Shown: positions 51,765 through 60,821 of the stretch, one piece after another | Layout of the letters: each line of letters starts with the position of its first letter | How positions within the stretch are numbered: the stretch's first letter is position 1 | Source of the DNA: Nocardia jinanensis | GTDB taxonomy: Bacteria > Actinomycetota > Actinomycetes > Mycobacteriales > Mycobacteriaceae | Direction of reading: 5' to 3' | NCBI RefSeq assembly: GCF_014645735.1 | Contig: NZ_BMMH01000004.1 | Location: 310,001-374,000 of the forward strand | DNA length: 64,000 nucleotides | Position numbers and translations under genes: made by a program | Notes under the pieces: model-generated | What the model was told of the DNA's origin: nothing | Database searches by the model: none | The model's input: the letters and a program-made list of their open reading frames with translations, nothing else

Positions 51765-54203
51765 ATGGCGGTAGAGAGAAGCCTCACCGATATCGGTCTC
51801 CGGGCGGTCAGGCGTCTGAAAGACGCGACCGCCGGGATAGCGTTGGGAAAGGCGGACGATCTCCACGGGCGGGCGGCCGCACAACGGGGTGCGGTTGGAA
51901 AGTTCGAACACGACAGCGAGCTTGCAGAGAAACAGTCGGCGCTCCAACCTGGTGATCAGGGTGTGGACGCCGATGGGAGAACGCCCTCTGGGCGGGCGTT
52001 GTCGGATTTCACTCGAGAGGCAGCGATGCGGTCCAGGTTGCGGGACATGGAGCGAAAGCGGTGGAAGCTCGCGCAACAACTGGAACAGCGCCCGAATGCG
52101 TGGGAAGGACTCCGCACCGAAAGGCTGGATCGAGCCGAGCTGGAGCACCGCAGGCTCAACGCCGAGGTCGAGGACATTGTCGAAGCTCGGAGGGCCTGGG
52201 GAGCGCAGCCGTGGGAGGTTGCCAACAGTCCGCAGCGCATCAGGGAATTGCGGGATTCGGAGAATCGGCGACAGCAGGCGCGGGATCGGGTGGAGGCGCT
52301 GAAACTCCGGCGGGAGGAGCTGCGCGCGGAGCTGGGGAAGCTGCGGGGTGACGTCACACCGGAGGACAGGTCCGGGGCGGCCCGTGCCGGTGATCAGCAG
52401 AGCCGGGTGACAGCGGAGTCGCGGTTACAGGATCTGGAAATTCGTTATGACGACCGGACCGCCGCCGGGTTGCGGGATCTGAAAGGCGCGCAGCAGAACG
52501 TCGAGTGGATGGTGGGAGAACTGGCGAAGCAGCAGAGCGGGCTGGAGCGAGACATCGGACGGTTGGAGGGCGAACTGACGAAGGAACAGGAACGTCTGGC
52601 AGAGCGGCGAAGTCAGCAGCCGCAACAAGTCTTGATCGCGGCGCAGGGGATGAAGATTCCGGACCGCCCGGAGAGACCCGGGCAGAAGAGCGAGGGGCAG
52701 GAGCGCCAGGACAAAGAGCAGAAGCAGCAGGACAAGGAACAGAAGCAGCAGGGCAAGGAGCAGGACAAGGAACAGAAGCAGCAGGACAAGGAGCAGGACA
52801 AGGAACAGAAGCAGCAGGACAAGGAGCAGGACAAGGAACAGAAGCAGCGGGACAAGGAGCAGAGCAAGGAACAGAAGCAGCGGGACAAGGAGCAGAGCAA
52901 GGAACAGAAGCAGCGGGACAAGGAGCAGAGCAAGGAACAGAAGCAGCGGGACAAGGAGCAGAAGGAGCGGGACAAGGGGCAGGAAAGCCAGGAGAAGAAG
53001 GATAAGAGGGCCGCCAATTTGCGGTCGGTCGGTCTCGCTGGCGTTGGCATAGCGGCCGGGGCCGCAGCTGCTGTCGGTTTCAGCGCTGCTATCGATGCGG
53101 GTTCGGGGGACAGCGCTGGTGATGCGGATTCGGACGGCGCTGGTGATCAGGTTTCGGGGGATAGCGCTGGTGATGTGGGTTCGGTGGGTGCTGGTGATGT
53201 GGGTTCGGTGGGTGCTGCTGCCGGTCCGGGCTATGTGGGAGGCGGTGCCGCGGTGCCCACCGGTGTCGAGCCAGGATCAGCACTCGGTTCCGACCCCGTT
53301 TCTGCTTCTGGCATCGGCTTCGACGGCGACTCATCGAGTGGCCTTTCGGAAGAGAACGCCCGTGCCCAGAACAACCTGCCGTCCCCGGGGAGCTTCGGAA
53401 CAGACCCAGCCGCCCTCGGAACTCCGCTCAGCGGGGGACAAGGATTCGATGCGGCCAGTCTGTTACTGCCGTTGATGTTGTCGAATCTGTCGGATCCCGG
53501 GCCGGCCGATCCCGGTCCGGACGAAGGTAGCGAAAACGATTCCGATCGGTATCACGATTCCGATCCAAGTCGGGGAGCGCAGCCCATCACCTTGCCGCCA
53601 CCCGCGCAACAGGCGGTCACCACGCCGTGGTCCCGTCAGGCGTCGGCCGATGAGACATCGGTGGCGGATCCAGGACGGCAAGCCGGTGAGACCGCCCCGC
53701 GGTCTGTTCTGCCTTCCTCTCCCGCGGGGCCTCCAGACGACCGTCGGAGCGTCGTGTACACCCACACCGGAGACGGCGTGACCGAGACGGTGTCGGCAAG
53801 CGTCGCCGCCGCCTACGAAAGGGCATACGGCAACAAGAGCGCTACCGATGCGAAGGCTGCTTACACCGGTACAGACGCCGAATGGGCCGACGAGAAGATC
53901 TTGGAACCGGTCGACCCGAACGATCTGATGAGCGGCGACGTCATCACATTCGACAACGGATCGGCGATGATGCGGGTTCAGAACGAGGAAGGCCACCCCG
54001 ACGGTGGCAAGGTGGATGTCATCATCAAGGGCGAGCTGACGCCGATCGAGGCTGTTATGGCGGAGGGTGCGGGAGAGCTCGGCCGGTTCGCCGGTTTCGG
54101 ACACCCTCCCGGAATCGAACCGCCCGCGTCGGAGGGGCGGGACGCAGGAGCTGCTGTGCCGACGACAGGCGACCAGTCCGGTGATACGACCGTGCCCGTC
54201 TGA
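51765..54203 (+). CDS. Large coiled-coil/repeat membrane protein with conserved C-terminal domain (paralogue B)
   Basis: 812 residues from the ATG at 51765, after ggggaggagctc. It mirrors paralogue A: coiled coil (about 60-300) with LRDMERKRWKLAQQLEQRPN and ELRDSENRRQQARDRVEALK; a Lys/Glu/Gln repeat rod (about 313-407) in place of A's Arg/Glu and Gly repeats; a membrane helix (about 420-440); an Asp/Gly/Ser linker; LLLPLMLSNLSDPG; and the C-terminal domain (about 665-812) with AYGNKSATDAKAAY, EPVDPNDLMSGDVITFDNGS and LGRFAGFGHP. The ends are conserved while the rod has been replaced, suggesting the rod only sets length or flexibility. Family unnamed. Confidence 0.7.
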   Translation: MAVERSLTDIGLRAVRRLKDATAGIALGKADDLHGRAAAQRGAVGKFEHDSELAEKQSALQPGDQGVDADGRTPSGRALSDFTREAAMRSRLRDMERKRWKLAQQLEQRPNAWEGLRTERLDRAELEHRRLNAEVEDIVEARRAWGAQPWEVANSPQRIRELRDSENRRQQARDRVEALKLRREELRAELGKLRGDVTPEDRSGAARAGDQQSRVTAESRLQDLEIRYDDRTAAGLRDLKGAQQNVEWMVGELAKQQSGLERDIGRLEGELTKEQERLAERRSQQPQQVLIAAQGMKIPDRPERPGQKSEGQERQDKEQKQQDKEQKQQGKEQDKEQKQQDKEQDKEQKQQDKEQDKEQKQRDKEQSKEQKQRDKEQSKEQKQRDKEQSKEQKQRDKEQKERDKGQESQEKKDKRAANLRSVGLAGVGIAAGAAAAVGFSAAIDAGSGDSAGDADSDGAGDQVSGDSAGDVGSVGAGDVGSVGAAAGPGYVGGGAAVPTGVEPGSALGSDPVSASGIGFDGDSSSGLSEENARAQNNLPSPGSFGTDPAALGTPLSGGQGFDAASLLLPLMLSNLSDPGPADPGPDEGSENDSDRYHDSDPSRGAQPITLPPPAQQAVTTPWSRQASADETSVADPGRQAGETAPRSVLPSSPAGPPDDRRSVVYTHTGDGVTETVSASVAAAYERAYGNKSATDAKAAYTGTDAEWADEKILEPVDPNDLMSGDVITFDNGSAMMRVQNEEGHPDGGKVDVIIKGELTPIEAVMAEGAGELGRFAGFGHPPGIEPPASEGRDAGAAVPTTGDQSGDTTVPV
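52700..52975 (+). repeat. Tandem Lys/Glu/Gln repeats (mostly 33-bp units) in paralogue B
   Basis: Units encoding QKQxDKEQxKE (11 residues) repeat about eight times, first as QKQQDKEQDKE and then as QKQRDKEQSKE; the last copies are nearly identical in DNA. Shorter 7-residue units start the tract. Confidence 0.85.
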
Positions 54204-54309
54204 TCGGAAACCGGAAGTGCCGCCGACCGTCTCGGGCACGCGTTCTCGGCACGCCCGTACGCGACCGGCATCTACTCCTGAGAGCCCGGGACGGTCGTCG
54301 CCGGGCATT

Positions 54310-54349
54310 CCGAACCGGCACCGGCGTCGCCGAGTCGGCGCCGGTTCGG
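54310..54349. terminator. Bidirectional terminator between convergent genes
   Basis: Ten perfect pairs (ccgaaccggc with gccggttcgg) close a 20-base loop. The hairpin sits between paralogue B and the convergent carboxylase gene. No strong T-run is present on either side. Confidence 0.5.
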
Positions 54350-54357
54350 AACCTGTC

Positions 54358-55902
54358 TCACAGCGGCAGCAGGTGATGCTTGCGCGGGTAGCGGATGACC
54401 TTCTTATCGCGCAGCAGGTTCAGCGCGCGCCGGAGTTCCAGGCGGGTGGCCGACGGCTCGATCACGCTGTCGATGTAGCCGCGCTCGGCCGCGATCCACG
54501 GGGTCGCGACGGTCGCGTTGTAGAAGTCGATCATCTGCCGGCGCAATCCCTCGCGCTGTTCCTCGGGGGTGGCGTCGAGGACCTTGCGCTGGGTCAGGCC
54601 GACGGCGCTTTCGGCACCCATGACCGCGATGCGGGCGGTGGGCCAGGCCAGGTAGATATCGCAGCCGAGGGCCTTGGCGCCCATAACGGCCCATCCGCCG
54701 CCGTAGGCCTTACGGATCACCACGGTCACCTTCGGGACGGTGGCTTCCACGTAAGCGAACAGGAACCGGCCGCCGCGCTTGATGACGCCCACCTTCTCCT
54801 GTTCCACGCCGGGGAGGAAGCCCGGGGTGTCGACCACCAGGACCAGCGGGATCTCGAAGGCGTTGCAGATATGGATGAAATGCGCGGCCTTGTCGCTGGC
54901 CTTGGCGTCGAGCGCACCCGCCAGTACGGTCGGCTGGTTGGCGACTACACCCACCGGCTTGCCGTCGACGCGGGCGAACCCGGTGATCAGATTCTTGGTG
55001 GCGGCCGCACCGATCTCGTGGAACTCGCCGTCGTCGAAGATCCGCAACAGCACGTCGTGCATATCGTAGACCGCGTTGTCCGAATCGGGGACGAGCGTGT
55101 CGAGCGTCAGATCGGACTCGGTGACCGTCGGCTCCAGTCCGGGATTCACGACCGGGGGGAGCTCGACGGCGCTCGACGGCAGGTAGCTCAGATAGTTGCG
55201 GACCCACGCGAAGGCGGCCTGCTCGTCTTTGGCGACATGGTGGATATTGCCGTAGCCGGCCTGGTTGTAGGCGCCGCCCAGCTCCTCCATATCCACTTTT
55301 TCGCCGATGGCGTCCTCGATGATCTTGGGTCCGGTGACGAACATATGCGCGCTCTCGGTGGCGACCACGACATCGGTGCAGATCGGCTGATACACCGCAC
55401 CGGCCGCGCAGTTGCCCAGGATGAGCGACACCATCGGCACTGCGCCCGAGAGCGGTTCCATCATGGTCGCCAACTCGCCATACCAGCGCAGCGAGGTGAC
55501 GGCCTCCTGGACCCGCGCACCGCCGGAGTCGTTGATACCGATCAGCGGGCAGCCCATCTTCCCCGCGAGTGCCATGATCGCGGCGACCTTGCGGCCGAAC
55601 ATCTCGCCGATAGTGCCGCCGTACACGGTCTGATCATGGGAGAACACGGCGACGGGCCGGCCGTCGACCAAGCCTCGCCCGGTGACCACACCATCGCCGT
55701 AGAGGGCGTCCTTGTCGGCGGGATTGCGCACGAGAGCACCGACTTCGATGAAGGTACCGGGGTCCAGCAGCATATCGATGCGGTCGCGGGCGGACGGTAT
55801 GCCTTTACGTGCTCGTTTGGCGGCTCCCGCCTCGCCGGCCGGTTCCTGCGCGATCTCGAGCTTCTTTCGCAGGTCGGCAAGTTTTTCGGCGGTAGAACTC
55901 AT
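54358..55902 (-). CDS. Acyl-CoA/propionyl-CoA carboxylase beta subunit
   Basis: 514 residues, the normal length. Carboxyltransferase features are [54 protein letters not shown] and GGGWAVMG. It transfers carboxyl from biotin to propionyl- or acetyl-CoA, giving methylmalonyl- or malonyl-CoA for fatty and mycolic acid synthesis (AccD/PccB family). The biotinylated alpha subunit gene is not in the window. The exact AccD type is unresolved. Confidence 0.93.
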   Translation of the reverse strand: MSSTAEKLADLRKKLEIAQEPAGEAGAAKRARKGIPSARDRIDMLLDPGTFIEVGALVRNPADKDALYGDGVVTGRGLVDGRPVAVFSHDQTVYGGTIGEMFGRKVAAIMALAGKMGCPLIGINDSGGARVQEAVTSLRWYGELATMMEPLSGAVPMVSLILGNCAAGAVYQPICTDVVVATESAHMFVTGPKIIEDAIGEKVDMEELGGAYNQAGYGNIHHVAKDEQAAFAWVRNYLSYLPSSAVELPPVVNPGLEPTVTESDLTLDTLVPDSDNAVYDMHDVLLRIFDDGEFHEIGAAATKNLITGFARVDGKPVGVVANQPTVLAGALDAKASDKAAHFIHICNAFEIPLVLVVDTPGFLPGVEQEKVGVIKRGGRFLFAYVEATVPKVTVVIRKAYGGGWAVMGAKALGCDIYLAWPTARIAVMGAESAVGLTQRKVLDATPEEQREGLRRQMIDFYNATVATPWIAAERGYIDSVIEPSATRLELRRALNLLRDKKVIRYPRKHHLLPL

Positions 55903-56091
55903 CTATAACTTCCAGTTTTGTCAGCAGGAATACCGCACCGGGATCGGGGGCGGTAGCCACCGTACCCGGACCCGTGATCGTCCGGGTTTGTGAGCTCTCA
56001 CCGATTGCTTTCCGCGGACCGAAAACGGGTCGTGCACCGTGTCGGCGGATGGCGTCGACCCGTCAGTGCGGGAAGATCGGCCGCCCCCCGG

Positions 56092-56559
56092 CTACCTGTT
56101 CTCCACGGTTCTGGCGAGGATGCCGAGAGTGGCCCGCAGTCCGGCCTCGGGAATGATCGGGAAGATTCCCGCTTCCCGGTAGGGCTGCGCGATCTGACTC
56201 CAGTCGTAGTACGACGTCACCAGGGTGCCGATCTCGCTGGGCGCCAAGCGGTAGCCGTAGCGGTGTTCGATCGGCGGCTGGATTGTTCCGGAGATCGTCC
56301 ACTCGATATGGGAGCCCTGTTCGAACGCGGTGATGATCACCGTGACGTCGTATTTCCCCATAGGGAAGTCGTTGAGCGATTCACGATCCATATGCACGAC
56401 GAACTCGTCCCCCACAGCGGTGACGAGCTCGCCTTCCGCGGACTGGAGCATGCCCGAACTGTCGATCGCCACATGACCTGCGGGCGAGCACAGCAGGGCG
56501 AAGATCTCGGCCGGTTGGGCCGCGATCTCGCGTTGGACCTCGAACCGTTCTTCACTCAT
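56092..56559 (-). CDS. SRPBCC-family protein
   Basis: 155 residues from the ATG at 56559, after gagggtgg. It has a START/Bet v1-like pattern: EVQREIAAQPAEIFALLCSPAGH, a strand-rich middle, IEWTISG and a C-terminal helix ending LGILARTVENR. Such proteins bind lipids or small hydrophobic ligands. A second SRPBCC gene follows on its upstream side in the same direction, 160 bp away. Confidence 0.75.
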   Translation of the reverse strand: MSEERFEVQREIAAQPAEIFALLCSPAGHVAIDSSGMLQSAEGELVTAVGDEFVVHMDRESLNDFPMGKYDVTVIITAFEQGSHIEWTISGTIQPPIEHRYGYRLAPSEIGTLVTSYYDWSQIAQPYREAGIFPIIPEAGLRATLGILARTVENR

Positions 56560-56718
56560 GAGAACCACCCTCGCACAAATCGTCATGTGGCCGTCGACCG
56601 GCAGGGGCTCGTACCGCGGCGGCGAGGGTGGATCGCACCGTGTCGCAAGGCGATCCACCCTTCACGGGCACCGGGCCGGCCGTCCTACCGAGCCGGGCCT
56701 GTCCGAGTCGGGGCGTAT

Positions 56719-57414
56719 CTATCCGTGGTGGGCTTCGGCGGTGGCTTTGAGCTCGGCGAGCCAGGTCTCGAGACCGGCGCCGAGGAAGCCGGTGGAGGTG
56801 GGTACGTCCGCCTCGACCTGTGCGCCGTTCCAGTTCTCTTCGGTGCGCACCAGGACGCCGCCGTCGACCTCGGTGAAGTTCCAGACGTGTGTGCCGTTGT
56901 CGATGTGCACACCCTCGCCGACGGCGGGGCCGGTCCAGCGGATGCACTTGTTCTGCTCGAGCTGCTGGACCGAGGATGTGATGGACAGTGTGGTGGCGGG
57001 GGAGAGGGTGGTGGCCGGTACCGGAGTGGTCCACCGGAACTGCGAGCCCGGCTGCAACGGGCCCTGATCCAGGCGCTCGATGGTCGCGACAGCCTGCTGC
57101 CACTCGGACCAGCGCGCGACATCGGTGTGCAGGTTCCACACAGTGCTCAACGGTGCGTTGATCACCGTCTCCGCGCGGTAGTGGATCGGGGCGGATTCGT
57201 CGATGCCCTGCCCTTGGCACGTGAGAGCCGCCGGGTCGGTGGGCGCGGCGGAGCCGGTGGGCGCGGCGCTCGGTGCTGCCCGGCCGGCCTCGGCGGGGCG
57301 AATGTCGTCATCGCTGCCGCATGCGCTGACGGCCGTCAGCGCGACCGCCGCGAGCGGGATCAGGAACAGGGCGCGGCGCTTACCGGACCGGCGGCGGATC
57401 TGCGAATTGGACAT
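56719..57414 (-). CDS. Lipoprotein with SRPBCC domain
   Basis: 231 residues from the ATG at 57414, five bases after aggag. The signal peptide ends in a lipobox (AVSAC, Cys at about 32), followed by an Ala/Pro-rich linker and an SRPBCC domain (about 75-225: AETVINAPLSTVWNLHTDVARW, THVWNFTEVDGG, LKATAEAHHG). An exported, membrane-anchored SRPBCC domain is uncommon; it could carry a hydrophobic ligand outside the membrane. The TetR gene is divergent. Confidence 0.8.
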   Translation of the reverse strand: MSNSQIRRRSGKRRALFLIPLAAVALTAVSACGSDDDIRPAEAGRAAPSAAPTGSAAPTDPAALTCQGQGIDESAPIHYRAETVINAPLSTVWNLHTDVARWSEWQQAVATIERLDQGPLQPGSQFRWTTPVPATTLSPATTLSITSSVQQLEQNKCIRWTGPAVGEGVHIDNGTHVWNFTEVDGGVLVRTEENWNGAQVEADVPTSTGFLGAGLETWLAELKATAEAHHG

Positions 57415-57474
57415 GGTCACTCCTCATTTCATGGGCCTGAGCCGACTGCCTCCGAGTTAGTGCCACTCGGATTA

Positions 57475-57533
57475 GTTAGAAGCTATAACGAACTTGTGTG
57501 AGTGTCAATAGTGAAAGTGATAGGGTCTAACAA
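57475..57533. promoter_or_regulatory. Divergent promoter/operator region with GTTAGA inverted repeat
   Basis: GTTAGA (57475) and TCTAAC (57527) form an inverted pair 46 bp apart. GAACTTGT and AACAAGTG nearby add a second pair. The AT-rich interval lies between the SRPBCC lipoprotein and the TetR gene, where a shared operator would be expected. Confidence 0.4.
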
Positions 57534-57569
57534 GTGCGGAGACGATGACCGGACACAAGGAGGCCGACG

Positions 57570-58238
57570 ATGGGAGCCAGGGCAACGGGTTCGCGCGAGC
57601 GCTATCGGACCCAGGTGCGCGAGGAGATCAAGCAGTACGCGTGGGAGCAGATCGCCACGGCCGGTGTCTCCGCGCTGTCGCTCAATGCGATCGCCAAACA
57701 GGTGGGTATGAGCGGCCCCGCCCTGTACCGCTATTTCGCCAGTCGCGACGAATTGATCACCGAACTCATCCGCGACGCCTACCGAAGCCTCGCCGACGCC
57801 CTGGAAGCCGAACTCGACTCCGGGTCCGGCGTATCCGGCCTGGCCTACGCGGTGCGGGACTGGGCCCTGCGCGACCCGCAGCGGTACTTCCTCATCTACG
57901 GCACGCCCCTCCCCGGCTACCACGCACCCGAGGACACCACCGCGATCTCGAACCGGATCATGGTGGTGCTGCTCACGGCCTTCTCCGCACTACCTCCGGC
58001 GCCGCAGCCGACACCTTTCGACGTCCACCTCGAAAGCTATCGCCGATGGGCGGGCGACGCCTCTGTACCGGCGTCGACGTTGCGCCGCGCGTTGTCCTTC
58101 TGGACCCGGCTGCACGGCGTCCTCTCCCTCGAACTCGCCGGTCAATTCACCGGAATGGAGTTCGACCCCGCCCTCCTGTTCGCCGACGAGCTGAACACCC
58201 TTCTTCCCGCCGGCCCGACAGGCTCGTCCGGGTCCTGA
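57570..58238 (+). CDS. TetR-family regulator
   Basis: 222 residues. The helix-turn-helix is LSLNAIAKQVGMSGPALYRYFASRDELI (about residues 38-65). The C-terminal domain begins VRDWALRDPQRYFLIYGTPLPGY, the WHG-type effector domain. It is divergent from the SRPBCC lipoprotein and probably controls it. Confidence 0.87.
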   Translation: MGARATGSRERYRTQVREEIKQYAWEQIATAGVSALSLNAIAKQVGMSGPALYRYFASRDELITELIRDAYRSLADALEAELDSGSGVSGLAYAVRDWALRDPQRYFLIYGTPLPGYHAPEDTTAISNRIMVVLLTAFSALPPAPQPTPFDVHLESYRRWAGDASVPASTLRRALSFWTRLHGVLSLELAGQFTGMEFDPALLFADELNTLLPAGPTGSSGS

Positions 58239-58286
58239 ACCGCCGAGAGCCCCGCGACCACCGAGCGGATCATGCCTCCCCGGTGC

Positions 58287-59393
58287 TCATCGGTCGCCGA
58301 AGAAGGCCCGGATATCGTCGACGAGGAGTGCGGGCTGCTCCTGGGCCAGGTAGGCGCCGGCCTTGTCGATCTCGGTCCAGCGGGCCACCGTTGTGTCGCG
58401 GTCGGCGAATCGGCGGACGGTGACATCGCCCGCCGCGACGACGAACGCGGTCGGCACGGTCACCTGCGGCTTGGGCGCCCACGCTGTCGGGTCGTGGGCC
58501 AGGTCGTGGTAGCTCTGTGCGATCGAGCCCGATGTGGCGGTGAACCATTGAACGCTGACATCGGTGAGCATCCGGTCCCGGGAGATCGCCTGTTCGGGCA
58601 GGTCGGCCTGCGGGTCGCTCCACTCTTTGAATTTCTCCACCACCCAGGCCAGCAACCCGATCGGCGAATCGTCGAGACCGTGCGCGATGGTCTGCGGTCT
58701 GGTCGACATGATGATGTTGAACCCGATCCCGTCCCGCATGAATGTGTCGATCGTCGCCATCCGTCGTTGCTCGTCCTCGGTCAGACCGTCGACGTTCTCG
58801 TCCGGCATCGCGACGTAGGCGTTGACGTGCAGGCCGGTCAGCCGGTCCGGCACCTGGCGGCCCAGTTCGAGGGACAGGTTCGCCCCGCCTCCACCGCCGT
58901 GCGAGCCGAACCGGTCGTAGCCCAGCCGTGTCATCAACTCGGCGAATGCGGCCGCGGTGCGCGGCACGGTCCAGCCGGTATCGGTCAGCGGAGTGGAGAA
59001 CCCGAAACCGGGCATGAACGGGATCACCAGGTGGAAGTCGCGCGAGAGCGGCTCGATCACATCGAGCAAACCCATTGCGCCACCCGGGTTGTCGTGCAGC
59101 AGCAACAGCGCTTTCGCTTCCGGCCGCTCGTTGCGGATGTGCTTGAAGTGGATCCGCTGACCGTCGATCTCGGTGGTGAACTGCGGCCACCGGTTCAGCT
59201 CCGCCTCGGCCTTGCGCCAGTCGAATTCATCCCTCCAGTAGTCGGCCAGCCCGCGCAGGTAATCCACCGGGACTCCGCGGCTCCAGTCCGCGCCCGGCAG
59301 GGCGGGCGTCCAGCGAGCCCGGGCCAGACGCTCGCGGAGATCGTCCAGATCCGGCTGCGGAATATCGACAACGAAGGGGTGGATGGCGCTCAT
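58287..59393 (-). CDS. Epoxide-hydrolase-like protein lacking the catalytic Asp and His
   Basis: 368 residues with the N-terminal epoxide hydrolase domain (PFVVDIPQPDLDDLRERLARARW) and an alpha/beta-hydrolase fold. The oxyanion motif HGWPGS is HDNPGG. The nucleophile elbow, normally GGDWGA, is GGGGGA at about residues 166-171, so the Asp is Gly (about 168). The terminal GGHF is KAGAYLAQEQP, so the His is Ala (about 347). The rest is well kept, which points to selection for a non-enzymatic or altered role. Two operator-like repeats lie upstream. Confidence 0.85.
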   Translation of the reverse strand: MSAIHPFVVDIPQPDLDDLRERLARARWTPALPGADWSRGVPVDYLRGLADYWRDEFDWRKAEAELNRWPQFTTEIDGQRIHFKHIRNERPEAKALLLLHDNPGGAMGLLDVIEPLSRDFHLVIPFMPGFGFSTPLTDTGWTVPRTAAAFAELMTRLGYDRFGSHGGGGGANLSLELGRQVPDRLTGLHVNAYVAMPDENVDGLTEDEQRRMATIDTFMRDGIGFNIIMSTRPQTIAHGLDDSPIGLLAWVVEKFKEWSDPQADLPEQAISRDRMLTDVSVQWFTATSGSIAQSYHDLAHDPTAWAPKPQVTVPTAFVVAAGDVTVRRFADRDTTVARWTEIDKAGAYLAQEQPALLVDDIRAFFGDR

Positions 59394-59405
59394 GAGTTCT
59401 CCTTT

Positions 59406-59455
59406 GGAACGGAATGTTTCCTTCCGTCATTACTATAGCGGAATATTCCGTTCCG
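59406..59455. promoter_or_regulatory. Paired operator-like repeats upstream of the epoxide-hydrolase-like gene
   Basis: The perfect palindrome CGGAATATTCCG (59439-59450) is extended on one side as TTCC. A second, imperfect copy CGGAATGTTTCC lies at 59410-59421, with GGAA before it. Two sites 29 bp apart over the promoter suggest a dimer-binding TetR-type repressor. Confidence 0.5.
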
Positions 59456-59485
59456 TTTCAAGTCCGGACTCGTGACGCGTGCTCG

Positions 59486-59605
59486 ATGCCGTGTTCCACC
59501 GTTACTCGGACCGCCGACCGTTTCGAGATCGCCGATCTGTTCACCCGCTTCGCTCGTCTACCCGACGAGCGGCGGTGGGACGACACCGGCACCATTTTCA
59601 CCGGG
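59486..59605 (+). pseudogene. SnoaL/NTF2-like protein, 5' fragment
   Basis: From the ATG at 59486 the frame reads ADRFEIADLFTRFARLPDER and RWDDTGTIFTG, the N-terminal helix and turn of small SnoaL-like polyketide-cyclase-fold proteins. The similarity then stops near the end of the convergent SDR gene. About 90 residues are missing. Confidence 0.55.
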
Positions 59606-59639
59606 TGCGGTGCGCCCCGCTCCGGTGGCAGCGCCGCGG

Positions 59640-60584
59640 TCAGTCGATGGGGAATGTGGTCCGGGAGAGCTGCTCGGAGATCTCCCAGATGCGAGCGGCG
59701 TCCTCGGCGCTGCGCAGCGGCGGGTACAGCCGTTGTTCGGCGGGCGGGCCGCCGAGGTGGCCGGGGCCGCCGGGTCCGTAGAGGCGGCCGGCTTCGGCGC
59801 CGGGGTCGGTCGCGGCCAGGAGGGCGGGCAGTGTCGCGGTGTCGACGGTGCCGAGCAGGATGCCACGGGCCGAGAGCGCCCGGATCAGGCGGACCTGGGG
59901 GGTGTCGCGGTTCCGGCCGAGCTCGGGGCGGGCGGCCAGGAGGCTGGTCGGGGCTACTCCGGGGTGGGAGAGGTTGCTCGTGATGGTCCAGCCACGGGCC
60001 TTGCTACGGCGGTCCAGCTCGAGAGCGAACAGGCCGAATGCGATCTTCGACTGGCTGTAGGCGCGCTGCCCGTTGTAGCCGCGATCCCAGTTCAGGTCGT
60101 CCCAGTTGATCGTGCCACTCCGCGCGGCGATGCTGATCTGTGAGGTCACCCGGGCGTGGCCGGCGCGCAGCAGCGGAAGAATATGCCCTACGAGGGCGAA
60201 GTGGCCGAGGTAGTTGGTGCCGAACTGGAGCTCGAACCCGTCGGCCGTGGTCTGCCGGGTCGGCGGGGTCATCACTCCGGCGTTGTTGACGAGGAGGTGG
60301 ACGGGCTGCCCCTCCTCACGCAGGGCGTGGCCGAGGGCCACGACCGACGCCAGCGAAGACAGGTCGAGACTGCGCAGCGAGAGCTTCGCGTCCGGGTGAC
60401 GCTGCCGGATCCTCGCGATCGCGTCCTCGCCCTTCCCGGGGTTCCGGACGGGCATGATCACCTCCGCGCCGGCCCCGGCCAGTCGCGCGGCGATACCCGT
60501 TCCCATCCCGTCGCTGGCGCCGGTGACGATCGCGCGTTTTCCGGACAGGTCGGGCACGGTGATATCGATGGGTCGACGTGGCAT
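59640..60584 (-). CDS. Short-chain dehydrogenase/reductase (retinol-dehydrogenase type), pair 1
   Basis: 314 residues from the ATG at 60584, with gaggag upstream. The cofactor motif is [12 protein letters not shown], the NNAG motif is present, and the catalytic residues lie in [10 protein letters not shown] (Ser) and YSQSK (Tyr/Lys). The length and the NWDDLNW segment are typical of the WW-oxidoreductase/retinol dehydrogenase class. It is divergent from an XRE regulator, 237 bp away. The substrate is unknown. Confidence 0.9.
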   Translation of the reverse strand: MPRRPIDITVPDLSGKRAIVTGASDGMGTGIAARLAGAGAEVIMPVRNPGKGEDAIARIRQRHPDAKLSLRSLDLSSLASVVALGHALREEGQPVHLLVNNAGVMTPPTRQTTADGFELQFGTNYLGHFALVGHILPLLRAGHARVTSQISIAARSGTINWDDLNWDRGYNGQRAYSQSKIAFGLFALELDRRSKARGWTITSNLSHPGVAPTSLLAARPELGRNRDTPQVRLIRALSARGILLGTVDTATLPALLAATDPGAEAGRLYGPGGPGHLGGPPAEQRLYPPLRSAEDAARIWEISEQLSRTTFPID

Positions 60585-60821
60585 TGTTCTGCTCCTCGTA
60601 TCGGTGTGGGCTGTGGCGCGCTCGGGCCGCCCGGGTCGTTCGTCGGCTTCCACACCCGGGCCACGTCATCGAGCGTGGGCCGAGAGCAGCGGCTTATCCA
60701 GGACCTCTCGATCACAGGTTCGCCAGGTCACCTGTCGACGCGGACGGGGGGATCGGCGATCCGTGGATACCGCTGCTCGCGGGCGGTAGAAACGAAGCAG
60801 GACCCGAGTAGAAGGAGCGCC

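Noticed and set aside
52613..53050. Minus-strand Cys/Ser-rich protein with regular SLSRCFCSL repeats
   Set aside because: It is the antisense of the Lys/Glu/Gln repeats of paralogue B. The regular Cys spacing mirrors the 33-bp repeat; there is no ribosome site.
54067..55908. 613-residue plus-strand frame across the carboxylase gene
   Set aside because: It is exactly antisense to the carboxylase beta subunit, which has all family motifs.
60156..60821. Long N-terminal extension of the XRE regulator
   Set aside because: It is antisense to the SDR gene. The ATG at 60822 has a clear gaaggag and matches the pair-2 regulator start.
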